Assembly (NCBI RefSeq): GCF_008520305.1
Contig: NZ_ML703288.1
Span: 29,745 to 63,519, forward strand
From: Mesorhizobium sp. SARCC-RB16n
GTDB taxonomy: Bacteria > Pseudomonadota > Alphaproteobacteria > Rhizobiales > Rhizobiaceae
Length of the DNA: 33,775 nt
Reading direction: 5' to 3'
The translations under genes were made by a program, and so were the position numbers. The number at the start of each line of letters is the position of its first letter. The first letter of the stretch is position 1. Positions 10,172 through 17,788 of the stretch are shown in pieces. The notes beneath the pieces were generated by a model that saw only the letters and a program-made list of their open reading frames with translations, ran no database searches and was not told the DNA's origin.

Positions 10172-11068
10172 TCAACCGAGATCAACCGACAGGATTTCCG
10201 GACGCATTCCGAAACGGATGGGCAAATTGCTGAAGCCAAGCCCGCCCGAGACGATCAGGTTGCGGTCGTCCTCGACGACATGACCATAGGCATAGCGATT
10301 GCCGAAACGCGATGGCACGATGGGCGAATAGCCGAACAGCCGCACCTGCCCGCCATGGGTATGTCCCGATAGCGTCAACGACACACGCCCCGGCACTCTT
10401 GGAAAAATATCCGGCTCGTGCGCCAGCAGGATGACGGGTGAAGCGTCGCTGATCTTGGCCAGCGTACCATCAAGATCGTCCAGTCCTGTGGGACCGTCGC
10501 CCTCGTTTTTCGGCAACAGCGCCAGTTGGTCGGCAAGGCCGGCGATCCAGACGCCATGTCCATCCTTTTCCAGCCGCACGACGTCGTTTTCCAGAACCGG
10601 GATGCCCGCTTTCTCCAGAGCCTTGCGCGCGATCGTCGGGCCGACTTCGGCACGCTGCGCGAAGCCGTCGGCCCACCAGTCGTGATTGCCGAGGATCGAC
10701 AGCACGCCGAGCGGTGCCTTGAGGCCCGACAGGGCGCCAGCCCATTCCGGCGGCTTCACCCTTTGCGACACCAGGCGCATGCCGGCTATGTAGTCGCCGA
10801 GCAGCACGATCAGGTCCGGCTGCAGGGCATTCGCCTCTTCGGCGAGCGAAGCGATCCGCTCCGGCGTCATCCACGGCCGGCAGGCGTGGATATCGGCAAG
10901 CGCGACGACGCGCAGCTTCAACCCGGCCGGCCAATGCGGTGGCGTCAGCGCATAGCGCTTCACATGAGTCAGCAGCATCGGCTCGATGCCGACGGCGTAG
11001 GCGCTGAACGAGGCGACCGACAGGAACGATCCGCCGATGAAGCGCAGGAACCCGCGTCTGGTTATCAT
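10172..11068 (-). CDS. Tat-type calcineurin-like metallophosphoesterase
   Basis: YkuE/YaeI-like phosphoesterase, exported or anchored at the outer face of the inner membrane; in other bacteria such enzymes act on UDP-2,3-diacylglucosamine-like or other phosphoesters, and the substrate here is unknown. The 298-residue product begins with a twin-arginine-like signal (TRRGFLRF, residues 3-10) and a hydrophobic stretch to about 27. All metal ligands are visible: DIH (59-61), GDY (91-93), GNHD (127-130), His217 and GHTHGGQ (235-241). ATG 11068 is chosen because it follows GGGAG and starts the Tat signal; the frame is open to 11170, but through repeat sequence. It interrupts the usual ruvB-ybgC neighbourhood. 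Confidence 0.9.
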   Translation of the reverse strand: MITRRGFLRFIGGSFLSVASFSAYAVGIEPMLLTHVKRYALTPPHWPAGLKLRVVALADIHACRPWMTPERIASLAEEANALQPDLIVLLGDYIAGMRLVSQRVKPPEWAGALSGLKAPLGVLSILGNHDWWADGFAQRAEVGPTIARKALEKAGIPVLENDVVRLEKDGHGVWIAGLADQLALLPKNEGDGPTGLDDLDGTLAKISDASPVILLAHEPDIFPRVPGRVSLTLSGHTHGGQVRLFGYSPIVPSRFGNRYAYGHVVEDDRNLIVSGGLGFSNLPIRFGMRPEILSVDLG

Positions 11069-11106
11069 TGATTGGCTCCCGCACCTCATTTCGACATGCG
11101 CTGACG

Positions 11107-11151
11107 CCTGTCGCCCAAAAACGATCTGGTTTTGGGAGGACGACATGCATG
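11107..11151. repeat. Palindromic intergenic repeat, copy B
   Basis: TGTCGCCCAAAAAC, a 6-base loop, then GTTTTGGGAGGACGACATGCATGA. The inner arms CCCAAAAAC/GTTTTGGG and outer arms TGTCG/CGACA pair. Lies between the divergent metallophosphoesterase gene and the two-gene islet, whose reading frames start 165 bases further on. Confidence 0.7.
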
Positions 11152-11315
11152 AGGCAGCGAGCCGATACAATCCAGGAATACGCCGGCAAGCCGGCGAAGA
11201 TGAGGAGAATTTGCGCAGGCCCGTTCACTGATGCTTGATCGCCGGCCTGGAGGCCGGTCTGCACCGCATTGAAGGTAGTCGAACAGGGTGTTAATAGAAT
11301 GCTTAAGAGGTGGGC

Positions 11316-11849
11316 ATGCGAATCCGTCAAATTGGGCTTTATAGTCTAGCTCTACTTGGGTTAGCGACTGCGGTAGCTGTTGTCGCACCCACCGAACGCG
11401 CTTCCGCAAAGACCTGCAAATGCGAACAGCACCATTCCGAAGCGACCGGTGACGGCAGTTGCTCACGTTCAGAGAGTGCCAGTTATTGCACCATCACCTT
11501 CAGCGGCACAGCAGCGTCAAGCAATGGCTTTCTCGAATTTTGGAAAGCTTCCGATTCCGAAAAACAGTTTGATTTCGCTACCCCGGAATCCGCGTTCGAC
11601 AATCTCGCAGACTATGGGCTGAAGCCTATGGCTCCAGAGGCTCTAACCACCATTGCCGCAAGCTCGATCCCGCCTGAGAAAGTGAAGGACTTCGTCAAAC
11701 CTTTCGCCGAGCTCTTCGGCAGGGATAGTCCGCAGATCAAGGATTTAGTGGCACAGTTCAACGCCATCGGCTGCGTTGAGGCAAAGGCTGACAACCTCAG
11801 TATTCTGATCATCTCATCACGATCGGAGCGAAACGGCACATGCAATTAG
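11316..11849 (+). CDS. Secreted Cys-containing protein of unknown function
   Basis: Not a family I recognise. The 177-residue product has a clear Sec signal peptide (about 1-31, cleavage after ASA). The mature protein opens with KTCKCEQHH and contains seven cysteines, four near its N-terminus, then a region ending in GCVEAK and a terminal TCN, suggesting disulfides in the periplasm or outside. ATG 11316 follows AAGAGG at normal distance; a GTG at 11310 is the alternative. A TTAA-N8-TTAA motif and a GC hairpin lie upstream. It is followed after 13 bases by a membrane-protein gene on the same strand. Base composition is clearly more A/T-rich than the neighbours, suggesting acquisition. Confidence 0.75.
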   Translation: MRIRQIGLYSLALLGLATAVAVVAPTERASAKTCKCEQHHSEATGDGSCSRSESASYCTITFSGTAASSNGFLEFWKASDSEKQFDFATPESAFDNLADYGLKPMAPEALTTIAASSIPPEKVKDFVKPFAELFGRDSPQIKDLVAQFNAIGCVEAKADNLSILIISSRSERNGTCN

Positions 11850-11862
11850 GCTAAAGATAGAC

Positions 11863-12360
11863 ATGGAACTCGATTTCACACAGGTGATAATGGCGTTCGG
11901 GATTCCTGCCCTTGCGCTAATCGTGTTTTATTTTCTTATGCGACAATTTGGTTTCCAGTTTGAGCCCATCAAATCTGTTGGGGGCGTTATCGTCGCAACC
12001 CTCTTTATTCTGGTTGTCGGCGTAGTTGTCCTGTTTGCCCTCTACAAGTTCGATGTTCCCGTCCCCCCACAAGTGACGCACAGCGGGCAGCTCGGCAATC
12101 TTGTCGATCAGGTTGTCCACGATCCGAACTCCAATGTCGTGATCACGCTTGCTGGAGCCCATACGGACCAGTTGAAAAAGCTGTCGTTCCAAGACACTTC
12201 AGCGCCATCTTACATTGCCCTTATCCGGAAAATGTGTGCGGCCAAATCCTGTATCTCGTGCCAATTTAATGAACAGTCCGCTCCCGTCGCAGTTGTCGTC
12301 ATGAAGACCGGTGCAATTGCCGCGTGCGCTGGAGACAGCAAAAGCTACTGTTGTTCCTAG
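11863..12360 (+). CDS. Two-helix membrane protein of unknown function
   Basis: Not a family I recognise. The 165-residue product has two transmembrane helices (about 7-25 and 38-61), then a roughly 100-residue soluble domain with the sequence GQLGNLVDQVVHDPNSNVV and a C-terminal part with six cysteines (MCAAKSCISC, ACAGDSKSYCCS). The shared Cys content and 13-base spacing suggest it works with the secreted protein just upstream. Codons are markedly A/T-rich (many TTT, ATT and CTT), unlike the core genes around it. The ribosome site is weak (AGATAG). Ends 21 bases before the convergent ruvB stop. Confidence 0.72.
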   Translation: MELDFTQVIMAFGIPALALIVFYFLMRQFGFQFEPIKSVGGVIVATLFILVVGVVVLFALYKFDVPVPPQVTHSGQLGNLVDQVVHDPNSNVVITLAGAHTDQLKKLSFQDTSAPSYIALIRKMCAAKSCISCQFNEQSAPVAVVVMKTGAIAACAGDSKSYCCS

Positions 12361-12381
12361 GCTGGATTGCCACCTGCCGAA

Positions 12382-13419
12382 CTACTCTTCCTGGAACAGG
12401 TTGATCTGCTGCTGTGCCAGATCCTTCGGCGCGTCGAGACCGAGATGACGCCAGGCATTGGCGGTCAGCATGCGGCCGCGCGGCGTGCGCTGGATGAAGC
12501 CCTGCTGGATCAGATAGGGTTCGATGATGTCCTCGATGGCATCGCGCGGCTCGGACAGGCCCGCCGCGATCGTCTCGATGCCCACCGGCCCGCCGCCGAA
12601 ATTGCGCGCGATCATGCTGAGATAGCGGCGGTCGAGCGCGTCCAGGCCGAGTGCGTCGACTTCGAGCCGGATCAAGGCCTCGTCGGCGATCAGGCGGTCG
12701 ACATGGCCGTCGCCGCCGACCGAGGCGAAATCGCGCACGCGCCGCAAAAGCCGTCCGGCGATGCGTGGCGTGCCGCGCGCGCGCCGCGCGATCTCGAGCG
12801 CGCCGTCATTGCCGAGCGGCATCTGCAGGATGCGCGCCCCGCGCCGCACGATCTGCTCCAACTCCTCGACCGTGTAGAAATTGAGCCGCACCGGAATGCC
12901 GAACCGGTCGCGCAGCGGATTGGTGAGCAGGCCGAGCCGCGTGGTGGCGGCGACCAGGGTGAACCGCGCGAGGTCGATCTTGACCGAGCGCGCCGCCGGT
13001 CCCTCGCCGATGATCAGGTCGAGCTGGAAATCCTCCATCGCCGGATAGAGGATCTCCTCCACCGCCGGGTTGAGCCTGTGGATCTCGTCGATGAACAGCA
13101 CATCGCCTTCTTCGAGATTGGTCAGCAGTGCCGCGAGATCGCCGGCCTTGGCGATGACCGGGCCGGAGGTCGAGCGGAAATTGACGCCGAGTTCGCGCGC
13201 CATGATCTGCGCCAGCGTCGTCTTGCCCAGCCCCGGCGGCCCGACGAACAGCACATGGTCGAGCGCTTCCTTGCGGCCCTTGGCGGCCTCGATGAACACT
13301 TTGAGATTGGCCCGCACCGCCGCCTGACCGACGAAATCGTCGAGCGTCTGCGGCCGCAAGGTCTGCTCGGCGTCCTCGCCGCGCTTTTCCGGAGCAATGA
13401 GACGGGGGGAAAGGGTCAT
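12382..13419 (-). CDS. ruvB: Holliday junction branch-migration helicase RuvB
   Basis: Hexameric AAA+ motor of the RuvABC resolvasome. The 345-residue product has Walker A GPPGLGKT (60-67), Walker B with DEIH (about 108-114), the [13 protein letters not shown]-terminal motif, sensor residues in [10 protein letters not shown], and the C-terminal winged-helix with [24 protein letters not shown]. Length is typical. It is the last gene of ruvC-ruvA-ruvB, 43 bases after ruvA. Confidence 0.98.
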   Translation of the reverse strand: MTLSPRLIAPEKRGEDAEQTLRPQTLDDFVGQAAVRANLKVFIEAAKGRKEALDHVLFVGPPGLGKTTLAQIMARELGVNFRSTSGPVIAKAGDLAALLTNLEEGDVLFIDEIHRLNPAVEEILYPAMEDFQLDLIIGEGPAARSVKIDLARFTLVAATTRLGLLTNPLRDRFGIPVRLNFYTVEELEQIVRRGARILQMPLGNDGALEIARRARGTPRIAGRLLRRVRDFASVGGDGHVDRLIADEALIRLEVDALGLDALDRRYLSMIARNFGGGPVGIETIAAGLSEPRDAIEDIIEPYLIQQGFIQRTPRGRMLTANAWRHLGLDAPKDLAQQQINLFQEE

Positions 13420-13462
13420 GGGACCTTCCTTGCACAGGGTAGCGCCCCGGACAAGCGATGGC

Positions 13463-14083
13463 TCACCGCGCCAGTTCCTTCAGTCCGAAGCGGATCAGCT
13501 TCGAGGCATCTGCATCCTCACCCGCCGTCTTCAGGGCCGCCGCCACTGCATTTGCGGCGGTGTCGCGGGAATAGCCGAGATTGACCAAGGCCGAGACAGC
13601 GTCGGTGATGGGCGCCGGCGCTACGCCTTCACCGAGTTCCTGCTTGAGCCCAATGGTGCCGGAGGCAGAGCCTGCATAGGCCGGCGCCTTGTTCTTCAAT
13701 TCGGTGACGATGCGCTCGGCCACCTTCTTGCCGACGCCAGGCGCGCGCGACACCATGGCGATGTCGCGCAGTGCAATGGCATTGGCGAGGTCAGCCGGCG
13801 CCAGCGTCGACAGGATGGCCAGCGCCACCTTGGCGCCGACACCCGGCACATTGTTCATCAGCAACCGAAACCATTCGCGCTCGAGCTGCGACTGGAAACC
13901 ATAGAGCCGGATCATGTCCTCGCGCACATAGGTCTCGATGAACAGCACCACCGCTTCGCCGGGCGAAGGCAGCGCGGCAAGCGTGCGGGTCGAACAATAG
14001 GCGACATAGCCGACGCCGTGGATATCGACGAGACAATGGTCTTCGTCGACCTCGTCGAGCGCTCCCCTGAGCTTGCCGATCAT
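13463..14083 (-). CDS. ruvA: Holliday junction DNA-binding protein RuvA
   Basis: Tetrameric junction-binding subunit that loads RuvB. The 206-residue product has the N-terminal OB fold ([26 protein letters not shown] region), the tandem helix-hairpin-helix domain ([12 protein letters not shown] and [17 protein letters not shown]) and the C-terminal RuvB-binding domain ([16 protein letters not shown]), joined by an Ala/Gly-rich linker. ATG 14083 gives the conserved N-terminus; the open frame to 14131 overlaps ruvC and is rejected. It begins 13 bases after ruvC ends. Confidence 0.97.
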   Translation of the reverse strand: MIGKLRGALDEVDEDHCLVDIHGVGYVAYCSTRTLAALPSPGEAVVLFIETYVREDMIRLYGFQSQLEREWFRLLMNNVPGVGAKVALAILSTLAPADLANAIALRDIAMVSRAPGVGKKVAERIVTELKNKAPAYAGSASGTIGLKQELGEGVAPAPITDAVSALVNLGYSRDTAANAVAAALKTAGEDADASKLIRFGLKELAR

Positions 14084-14096
14084 CCCCAACAGCCTT

Positions 14097-14609
14097 TCAT
14101 GATGCCAACGCCGCCAGCCGATAGGCAGCACTCTGCCGGTGATGCGCGTGGCAAATCGCGATGGCCAGCGCGTCGGCGGCGTGTTCGGTGTCGAAGATGG
14201 CTTTCGGCAACAGCACCTTCACCATCATGTGGATCTGCTTCTTGTCGCCGTGGCCGACGCCGATCACAGCCTTCTTCACCGCATTGGGCGCATATTCGGC
14301 GACGACGAGGCCCGCCCGCGCAGGCACCAGCATGGCGATGCCGCGCGCCTGGCCGAGCTTCAGAGTCGCAACGGCGTCCTTGTTGACGAAGGTCTGTTCG
14401 ACCGCGGCCTCATGCGGCATGGCCTGATGCAGGATTTCGGCGAGCCCGTCATGCAGTTGGCACAGCCGCGTCGCCAGCGCCGCCTTGTCCTCGGAGCGCA
14501 CGGTGCCCGAAGCGATAAAACGCAAGGAATTGCCGAGGCTCTCGACGATGCCCCAGCCGGTGCGCCTGAGCCCCGGATCGATACCAATGATGCGAATCGC
14601 GTCCCCCAT
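14097..14609 (-). CDS. ruvC: Crossover junction endodeoxyribonuclease RuvC
   Basis: Dimeric resolvase with an RNase H-like fold. The 170-residue product shows the acidic catalytic residues at Asp11 ([12 protein letters not shown]), Glu71 (AAVEQTF) and Asp146 with His143 (TEHAADALA), matching the family's D-E-H/D-D set. Length is typical. First gene of the ruv operon, 96 bases downstream of rcdA, with which it may be co-transcribed. Confidence 0.97.
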   Translation of the reverse strand: MGDAIRIIGIDPGLRRTGWGIVESLGNSLRFIASGTVRSEDKAALATRLCQLHDGLAEILHQAMPHEAAVEQTFVNKDAVATLKLGQARGIAMLVPARAGLVVAEYAPNAVKKAVIGVGHGDKKQIHMMVKVLLPKAIFDTEHAADALAIAICHAHHRQSAAYRLAALAS

Positions 14610-14705
14610 CCGGCCACTCTACCTCCCGTCGGCAGCGATGCCAGCGAAATGTGAACAAACCGGAAACGAGAGCCTTGCCAGGCCGGGAGAATATCTTGAG
14701 ATCGC

Positions 14706-15239
14706 TTAATTGCGGGCGAACGCCGTGTTGAGCAGACTGATCTGGTCCGAGACCGGATTGGGTCGGCGAGCGACCGGCTGCATGTCGACCACCGCGCCGG
14801 CGCCATAGATCTCTTCGTCCATGCGGCGCACCAATGCCTGCAGGCGCAACGACCGGTTGACGAGGTCGAGGAAATCGGTCGGCAGTTCGGCCCAGCCGGC
14901 CGCCTCGTCATGAGCGGAAGCGGTGTCGAGGCGTACCTTGGACTTTTCCGAAGCGACCTGGTCGCGGGTCATCTCGCCGGAATTCGCCGCGCGCTGCAAA
15001 AGCAGCCACGAGGCGACCTGCATCAGCCTGGTGGTCAGCCGCATCGATTCGGCCGCGTAGAGCGTGGCCGCCAGCCGCGACAATTTCTTGGCCTCGGCCC
15101 GGCCCTTGCCGTCGAGATACTCCGCCGCTTGTTCGACCAGTCCCATGCCTTCCTGGTAAAGCGGTTTGAAGGAATGCGAAAAAACCCGACGCTCCGCCAA
15201 CTTGACGGTTTTCGCAATGCCCTTCGACGGCTCGTTCAT
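14706..15239 (-). CDS. rcdA: RcdA-family (DUF1465) regulator of CtrA degradation
   Basis: The 177-residue product is an all-helical DUF1465 protein; the Caulobacter member RcdA bridges CpdR-primed ClpXP to substrates such as CtrA and TacA, so this gene likely controls cell-cycle proteolysis. Recognisable features are the segment VFSHSFKPLYQEGMGLVEQA, the AAESMRLTTRLMQVASWLLL helix and DFLDLVNRSLRLQALVRRMD. Length is close to the Caulobacter protein. ATG 15239 follows AGGGG. The position just before ruvC is seen in other alphaproteobacteria. A perfect CtrA box (15355-15369) lies 116 bases upstream, consistent with feedback by the protein whose degradation it promotes. The family call is strong; function is by homology. 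Confidence 0.9.
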   Translation of the reverse strand: MNEPSKGIAKTVKLAERRVFSHSFKPLYQEGMGLVEQAAEYLDGKGRAEAKKLSRLAATLYAAESMRLTTRLMQVASWLLLQRAANSGEMTRDQVASEKSKVRLDTASAHDEAAGWAELPTDFLDLVNRSLRLQALVRRMDEEIYGAGAVVDMQPVARRPNPVSDQISLLNTAFARN

Positions 15240-15354
15240 TGATAACGCCCCTGCACTCGCAACCGGCCGATTCGGCTCTCTGCCGATACACCCGGGACTC
15301 TATATAACTGAAGCTTGAAAATGCGCTTCGTCCGGGGTGAAGGCAAGCACATGT

Positions 15355-15369
15355 TTAACAGAAGGTTAA
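15355..15369. promoter_or_regulatory. Perfect CtrA box upstream of rcdA
   Basis: TTAA-CAGAAGG-TTAA, an exact match to the full CtrA consensus TTAA-N7-TTAA, 116 bases upstream of the rcdA ATG. The best -10 I see for rcdA (TATATA at about 15300) is some 50 bases closer to the gene, so activation from a distal site, a missed promoter, or repression are all possible. Confidence 0.65.
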
Positions 15370-15407
15370 CGGCGATCGGCTGCGCGGGATACCGCCTGAA
15401 TGCAGAC

Positions 15408-15506
15408 AAAAAAAGAGCCGCGGATAAGGCGGCTCTCAGGAGTTTAACAGGGAGGCGTCAAACAAAGTGGCTCCAACCACTCGGTAAGAATCCAGATCAC
15501 TGGATG
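15408..15506 (-). ncRNA. Candidate CtrA-controlled trans-acting small RNA
   Basis: Predicted minus-strand transcript of about 100 nt. From 5' to 3' it has a 6-bp hairpin ATCCAG/CTGGAT (15490-15505), a second 5-bp hairpin AGTGG/CCACT (15466-15481), an unpaired stretch with GCCUCCCUG (around 15449-15457) that is complementary to ribosome binding sites, and an intrinsic terminator GAGCCGC-7-GCGGCTC followed by seven T (15408-15436). A -10-like TACTAT (15510-15515) is preceded at 14 bases by a CtrA box. This architecture matches alphaproteobacterial trans-acting sRNAs of the suhB/mmgR or EcpR1 type; I cannot verify which, if either. No open reading frame in it looks coding. Confidence 0.6.
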
Positions 15507-15529
15507 GACATAGTAAACGCCTGTAAAGC

Positions 15530-15544
15530 TTAATGAACCCTTAA
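15530..15544 (-). promoter_or_regulatory. Perfect CtrA box overlapping the -35 of the sRNA promoter
   Basis: On the minus strand TTAA-GGGTTCA-TTAA, an exact CtrA full site, then 14 bases to TACTAT. This spacing is what is seen at CtrA-activated promoters, where the box covers the -35 element. It is the second perfect site within 190 bases. Confidence 0.65.
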
Positions 15545-15570
15545 CATTCCTGATATTTTTTGACCCAAGA

Positions 15571-15605
15571 CCGTGCTTCTGTGCCGTAACAGCACAGAAG
15601 CACGG
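15571..15605. other. Strong 14-bp perfect hairpin
   Basis: CCGTGCTTCTGTGC / GCACAGAAGCACGG with a 7-base loop, 19 bases past the stop of the membrane-protein gene at 15625 on the minus strand. No T run follows on the minus strand, so it may be a 3'-end stabiliser, a Rho-assisted terminator, or insulation of the downstream small-RNA promoter. Confidence 0.6.
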
Positions 15606-15624
15606 GCCAGGTTTCGGCCTTCAC

Positions 15625-16005
15625 TCAGGCCTTTTTCCACACCACCGGCAAGGCAATGAAGGCGAACAGCAACATGCCTGCGTAGAAGCCGATCGACGAT
15701 ATCCCCAGCAACGGCTCGATCCCCGGATTTCCGGCAAGCAATATATAAAGGCCGATCATGAGCCCGATGCCGCTGATTGCCGTCAGCCAGAAATGGACGA
15801 GGGCCAGCGTCTTTTGCCCGGCAGCCGGAAACAGGTGGTAAAAGAACGCGAAGACCGCCGACATCAGCCAGCCAGCCACCATCGTGTGGGCGTGGGTCGG
15901 CATCTGGCCGTGGTCTTCGCTGATGGCCATGTGGATGCCGAGCGCCATGCCGCACAGCGCGTAGATGATCGCCAGCGTGAAGAAATTCCGTGCTACCCCT
16001 TGCAT
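15625..16005 (-). CDS. Small His-rich four-helix membrane protein (heme-copper oxidase subunit I-like)
   Basis: The 126-residue product has four predicted transmembrane helices (about 8-28, 42-60, 68-91, 101-122). Histidines sit in or next to helices at 25, 32, 38, 40, 57 and 71, and the segment MPTHAHTMVAGW resembles heme-ligand helices of cytochrome oxidase/nitric oxide reductase subunit I. It is far too short to be a full oxidase subunit. Such proteins are often annotated as oxidase-like or hypothetical. ATG 16005 follows GGGGGA. A 40-residue ORF lies 47 bases upstream on the same strand. A heme-binding or sensing role is inference. Confidence 0.75.
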   Translation of the reverse strand: MQGVARNFFTLAIIYALCGMALGIHMAISEDHGQMPTHAHTMVAGWLMSAVFAFFYHLFPAAGQKTLALVHFWLTAISGIGLMIGLYILLAGNPGIEPLLGISSIGFYAGMLLFAFIALPVVWKKA

Positions 16006-16052
16006 ATTAGTCCCCCGAATTGCCTTTTCCCAAGCTGGGAATGAGTTGATCG

Positions 16053-16175
16053 TCAGGCGAGCGCTGTCGCCGCCGGACTTCCGGCGTCGGCACTAGCATC
16101 GGCATTGTTTCCGGACGATGTCGCGTCCCCCCGACACTGCCGACATAGCAGAAAACCGGGCGGTGCGTTCATCAT
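16053..16175 (-). CDS. Small CxxC protein, 40 residues, hypothetical
   Basis: Begins with two ATG codons (16175 and 16172) after an excellent AAAGGAG ribosome site 8 bases away, and encodes MMNAPPGFLLCRQCRGDATS followed by a Ser/Asn/Ala/Asp-rich tail. The CRQC motif could bind metal or form a disulfide. The ribosome site and ACTAATATG start context closely mirror those of the membrane protein just downstream on the same strand, so the two are likely one operon. Too short for confident coding prediction from composition alone. Confidence 0.5.
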   Translation of the reverse strand: MMNAPPGFLLCRQCRGDATSSGNNADASADAGSPAATALA

Positions 16176-16333
16176 ATTAGTTGCTCCTTTCGTTATCCGG
16201 CAGTCTGAAACAAAGCCGGTCTCTCCACGACATCGTTCCGAAACAGCCGCGGGGCTAAACGCTGCGGCGGCGAAGCGGCGGACCGGCAATGGCCGCCCTC
16301 GCCAGCAACCATTTGGGCATCGGGGAGAAAGCC

Positions 16334-16885
16334 ATGGATTGGTATTCCATCGTCAAATTGCTGCACATCCTTTCGGCGACGCTTTGGGTCGGCGGCGGCT
16401 TCACGCTGATGGTGCTGGCGACGCTGGCGGATCGTGCCGGCAACATCCAGGGAACGTTGCAGGCGATGCGCGCCACCGGCGAGCTGGGCAACCGCTTCTT
16501 CGCGCCGATGTCGATGCTGACATTGGCGTTCGGATTGATCATGTCCTCATTCTGGGTCGGCTTCTCCGATCTGTGGATCCTGATCGGCCTTGCCGGCTAC
16601 GCCACGACTTTCTGCATCGGCATGTTCGTTTTCAAGCCGACCGCCGACCGCATGGCCGCAATGATCGCCCGGGACGGCGTGACGCCAGCGGCACTCGCCT
16701 ATGGCCAGCGCATCCTGCGGGCGGCGCGCTTCGATTATGCGGTCATGCTCGTCATCATCACCGACATGGTTCTGAAGCCGACCCTGCACGATGTCGTCAT
16801 TCTCGCCGGCATGGTGGTGGTTCTTGCCGCCGGTGCCGCAATGGCGCTTAGCCGGCCAAGACGCATGGTACCCAGCGCCGCCTGA
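16334..16885 (+). CDS. DUF2269-family integral membrane protein
   Basis: The 183-residue product has four to five hydrophobic helices and the DUF2269-type opening MDWYSIVKLLHILSATLWVG, with the conserved KxxHI and GGGFTLM near the first helix, then FFAPMSMLTLAFGLIM. Function of the family is unknown; some members are called CopD- or heme-associated. ATG 16334 follows GGGGAGA. Divergent from the small CxxC ORF and its membrane partner (158-base shared promoter region), and convergent with the permease gene at 16901. Confidence 0.75.
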   Translation: MDWYSIVKLLHILSATLWVGGGFTLMVLATLADRAGNIQGTLQAMRATGELGNRFFAPMSMLTLAFGLIMSSFWVGFSDLWILIGLAGYATTFCIGMFVFKPTADRMAAMIARDGVTPAALAYGQRILRAARFDYAVMLVIITDMVLKPTLHDVVILAGMVVVLAAGAAMALSRPRRMVPSAA

Positions 16886-16900
16886 TGCGGGCCGGAAGCG

Positions 16901-17671
16901 CTACATGATACCAGCGATCCCGTCCCACAGAAGCTTCACCGCCACGACCGTCACGGTCGCATAAGTGAAGGGATAAAAAACCTCCGGCCGCATTCGCCGC
17001 ACCAGCCATGCACCGGCAATGGTCGACAGCGGCGCCAGCGGCGTCAGCACCGCCGATGCCGTCAGATTGGCTGTGTCGAACTGGCCGAGCGCGAAATAGG
17101 GGATGAGCTTCAGCGCGTTGGTGGCGGCAAAGAAGATCGCTGCCGTGCCCGACAGCACCTTGGGGTCGAGCCGGATCGGCAAGGCATAGACCTGGAAGGG
17201 CGGGCCGCCGACATGGGCGACGAAGCTGGTGAAGCCGGCGACCGTGCCCCATATGGCCGCGGCCACGCGATTGGGTGCGGCCGCATGGTCGGAACCATGA
17301 CGAAGCTGCAGGTAAAGCCAGCGCAGCACGAAGATGATCGCAACGGCGCCGACGATGAGCCGCACCGCTTCCTCGGTGACCAGTGCCGCCGTCAGCCAGC
17401 CAAGCCCGATGCCGATGATGGCGCCCGGCATCATGTCGACCAACATCTTTCTGTTATAGACACCCCACCATGTCCACACCGAAACGATATCCATCAGGCA
17501 CAGGATAGGCAGCAGAATGGCGGCCGCCTGCACCGGCGGCATGGTCAGCGCCATCAGCGGCACGCCGACAAAGCCGACGGCGCCGCCAAAGCCGCCCTTG
17601 GACAGGCCGACCAGAATGACCGCCGGGACGGCGGCCGCGTAGAACCACGGATCGAGAAGCAGGCCTGACAT
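16901..17671 (-). CDS. TSUP-family (TauE/SafE) anion permease
   Basis: The 256-residue polytopic protein has about eight transmembrane segments and the family's internal duplication, with VGLSKGGFGGAVGFVGVPL near the N-terminus and FTSFVAHVGGPPFQVY at the start of the second half. TSUP proteins export sulfite, sulfoacetate or related organosulfur anions; the substrate here is not known. No purine-rich ribosome site precedes ATG 17671, so initiation may be leaderless or inefficient. Convergent with the DUF2269 gene, only 15 bases apart. Confidence 0.92.
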   Translation of the reverse strand: MSGLLLDPWFYAAAVPAVILVGLSKGGFGGAVGFVGVPLMALTMPPVQAAAILLPILCLMDIVSVWTWWGVYNRKMLVDMMPGAIIGIGLGWLTAALVTEEAVRLIVGAVAIIFVLRWLYLQLRHGSDHAAAPNRVAAAIWGTVAGFTSFVAHVGGPPFQVYALPIRLDPKVLSGTAAIFFAATNALKLIPYFALGQFDTANLTASAVLTPLAPLSTIAGAWLVRRMRPEVFYPFTYATVTVVAVKLLWDGIAGIM

Positions 17672-17788
17672 GGAGGGGGACTGGTCTGGAGGGAAAGCGG
17701 ATCAACGCCTGAATAACCCAGAATCGCGTGCCCGGCGACCGCAAATATGGCCTGGCCGTGACGGGCCTGACCGACGGGGTTTGAACAC

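Noticed and set aside
11293-11308. CtrA box upstream of the Cys-rich islet
   Set aside because: TTAA-N8-TTAA, not the N7 spacing.
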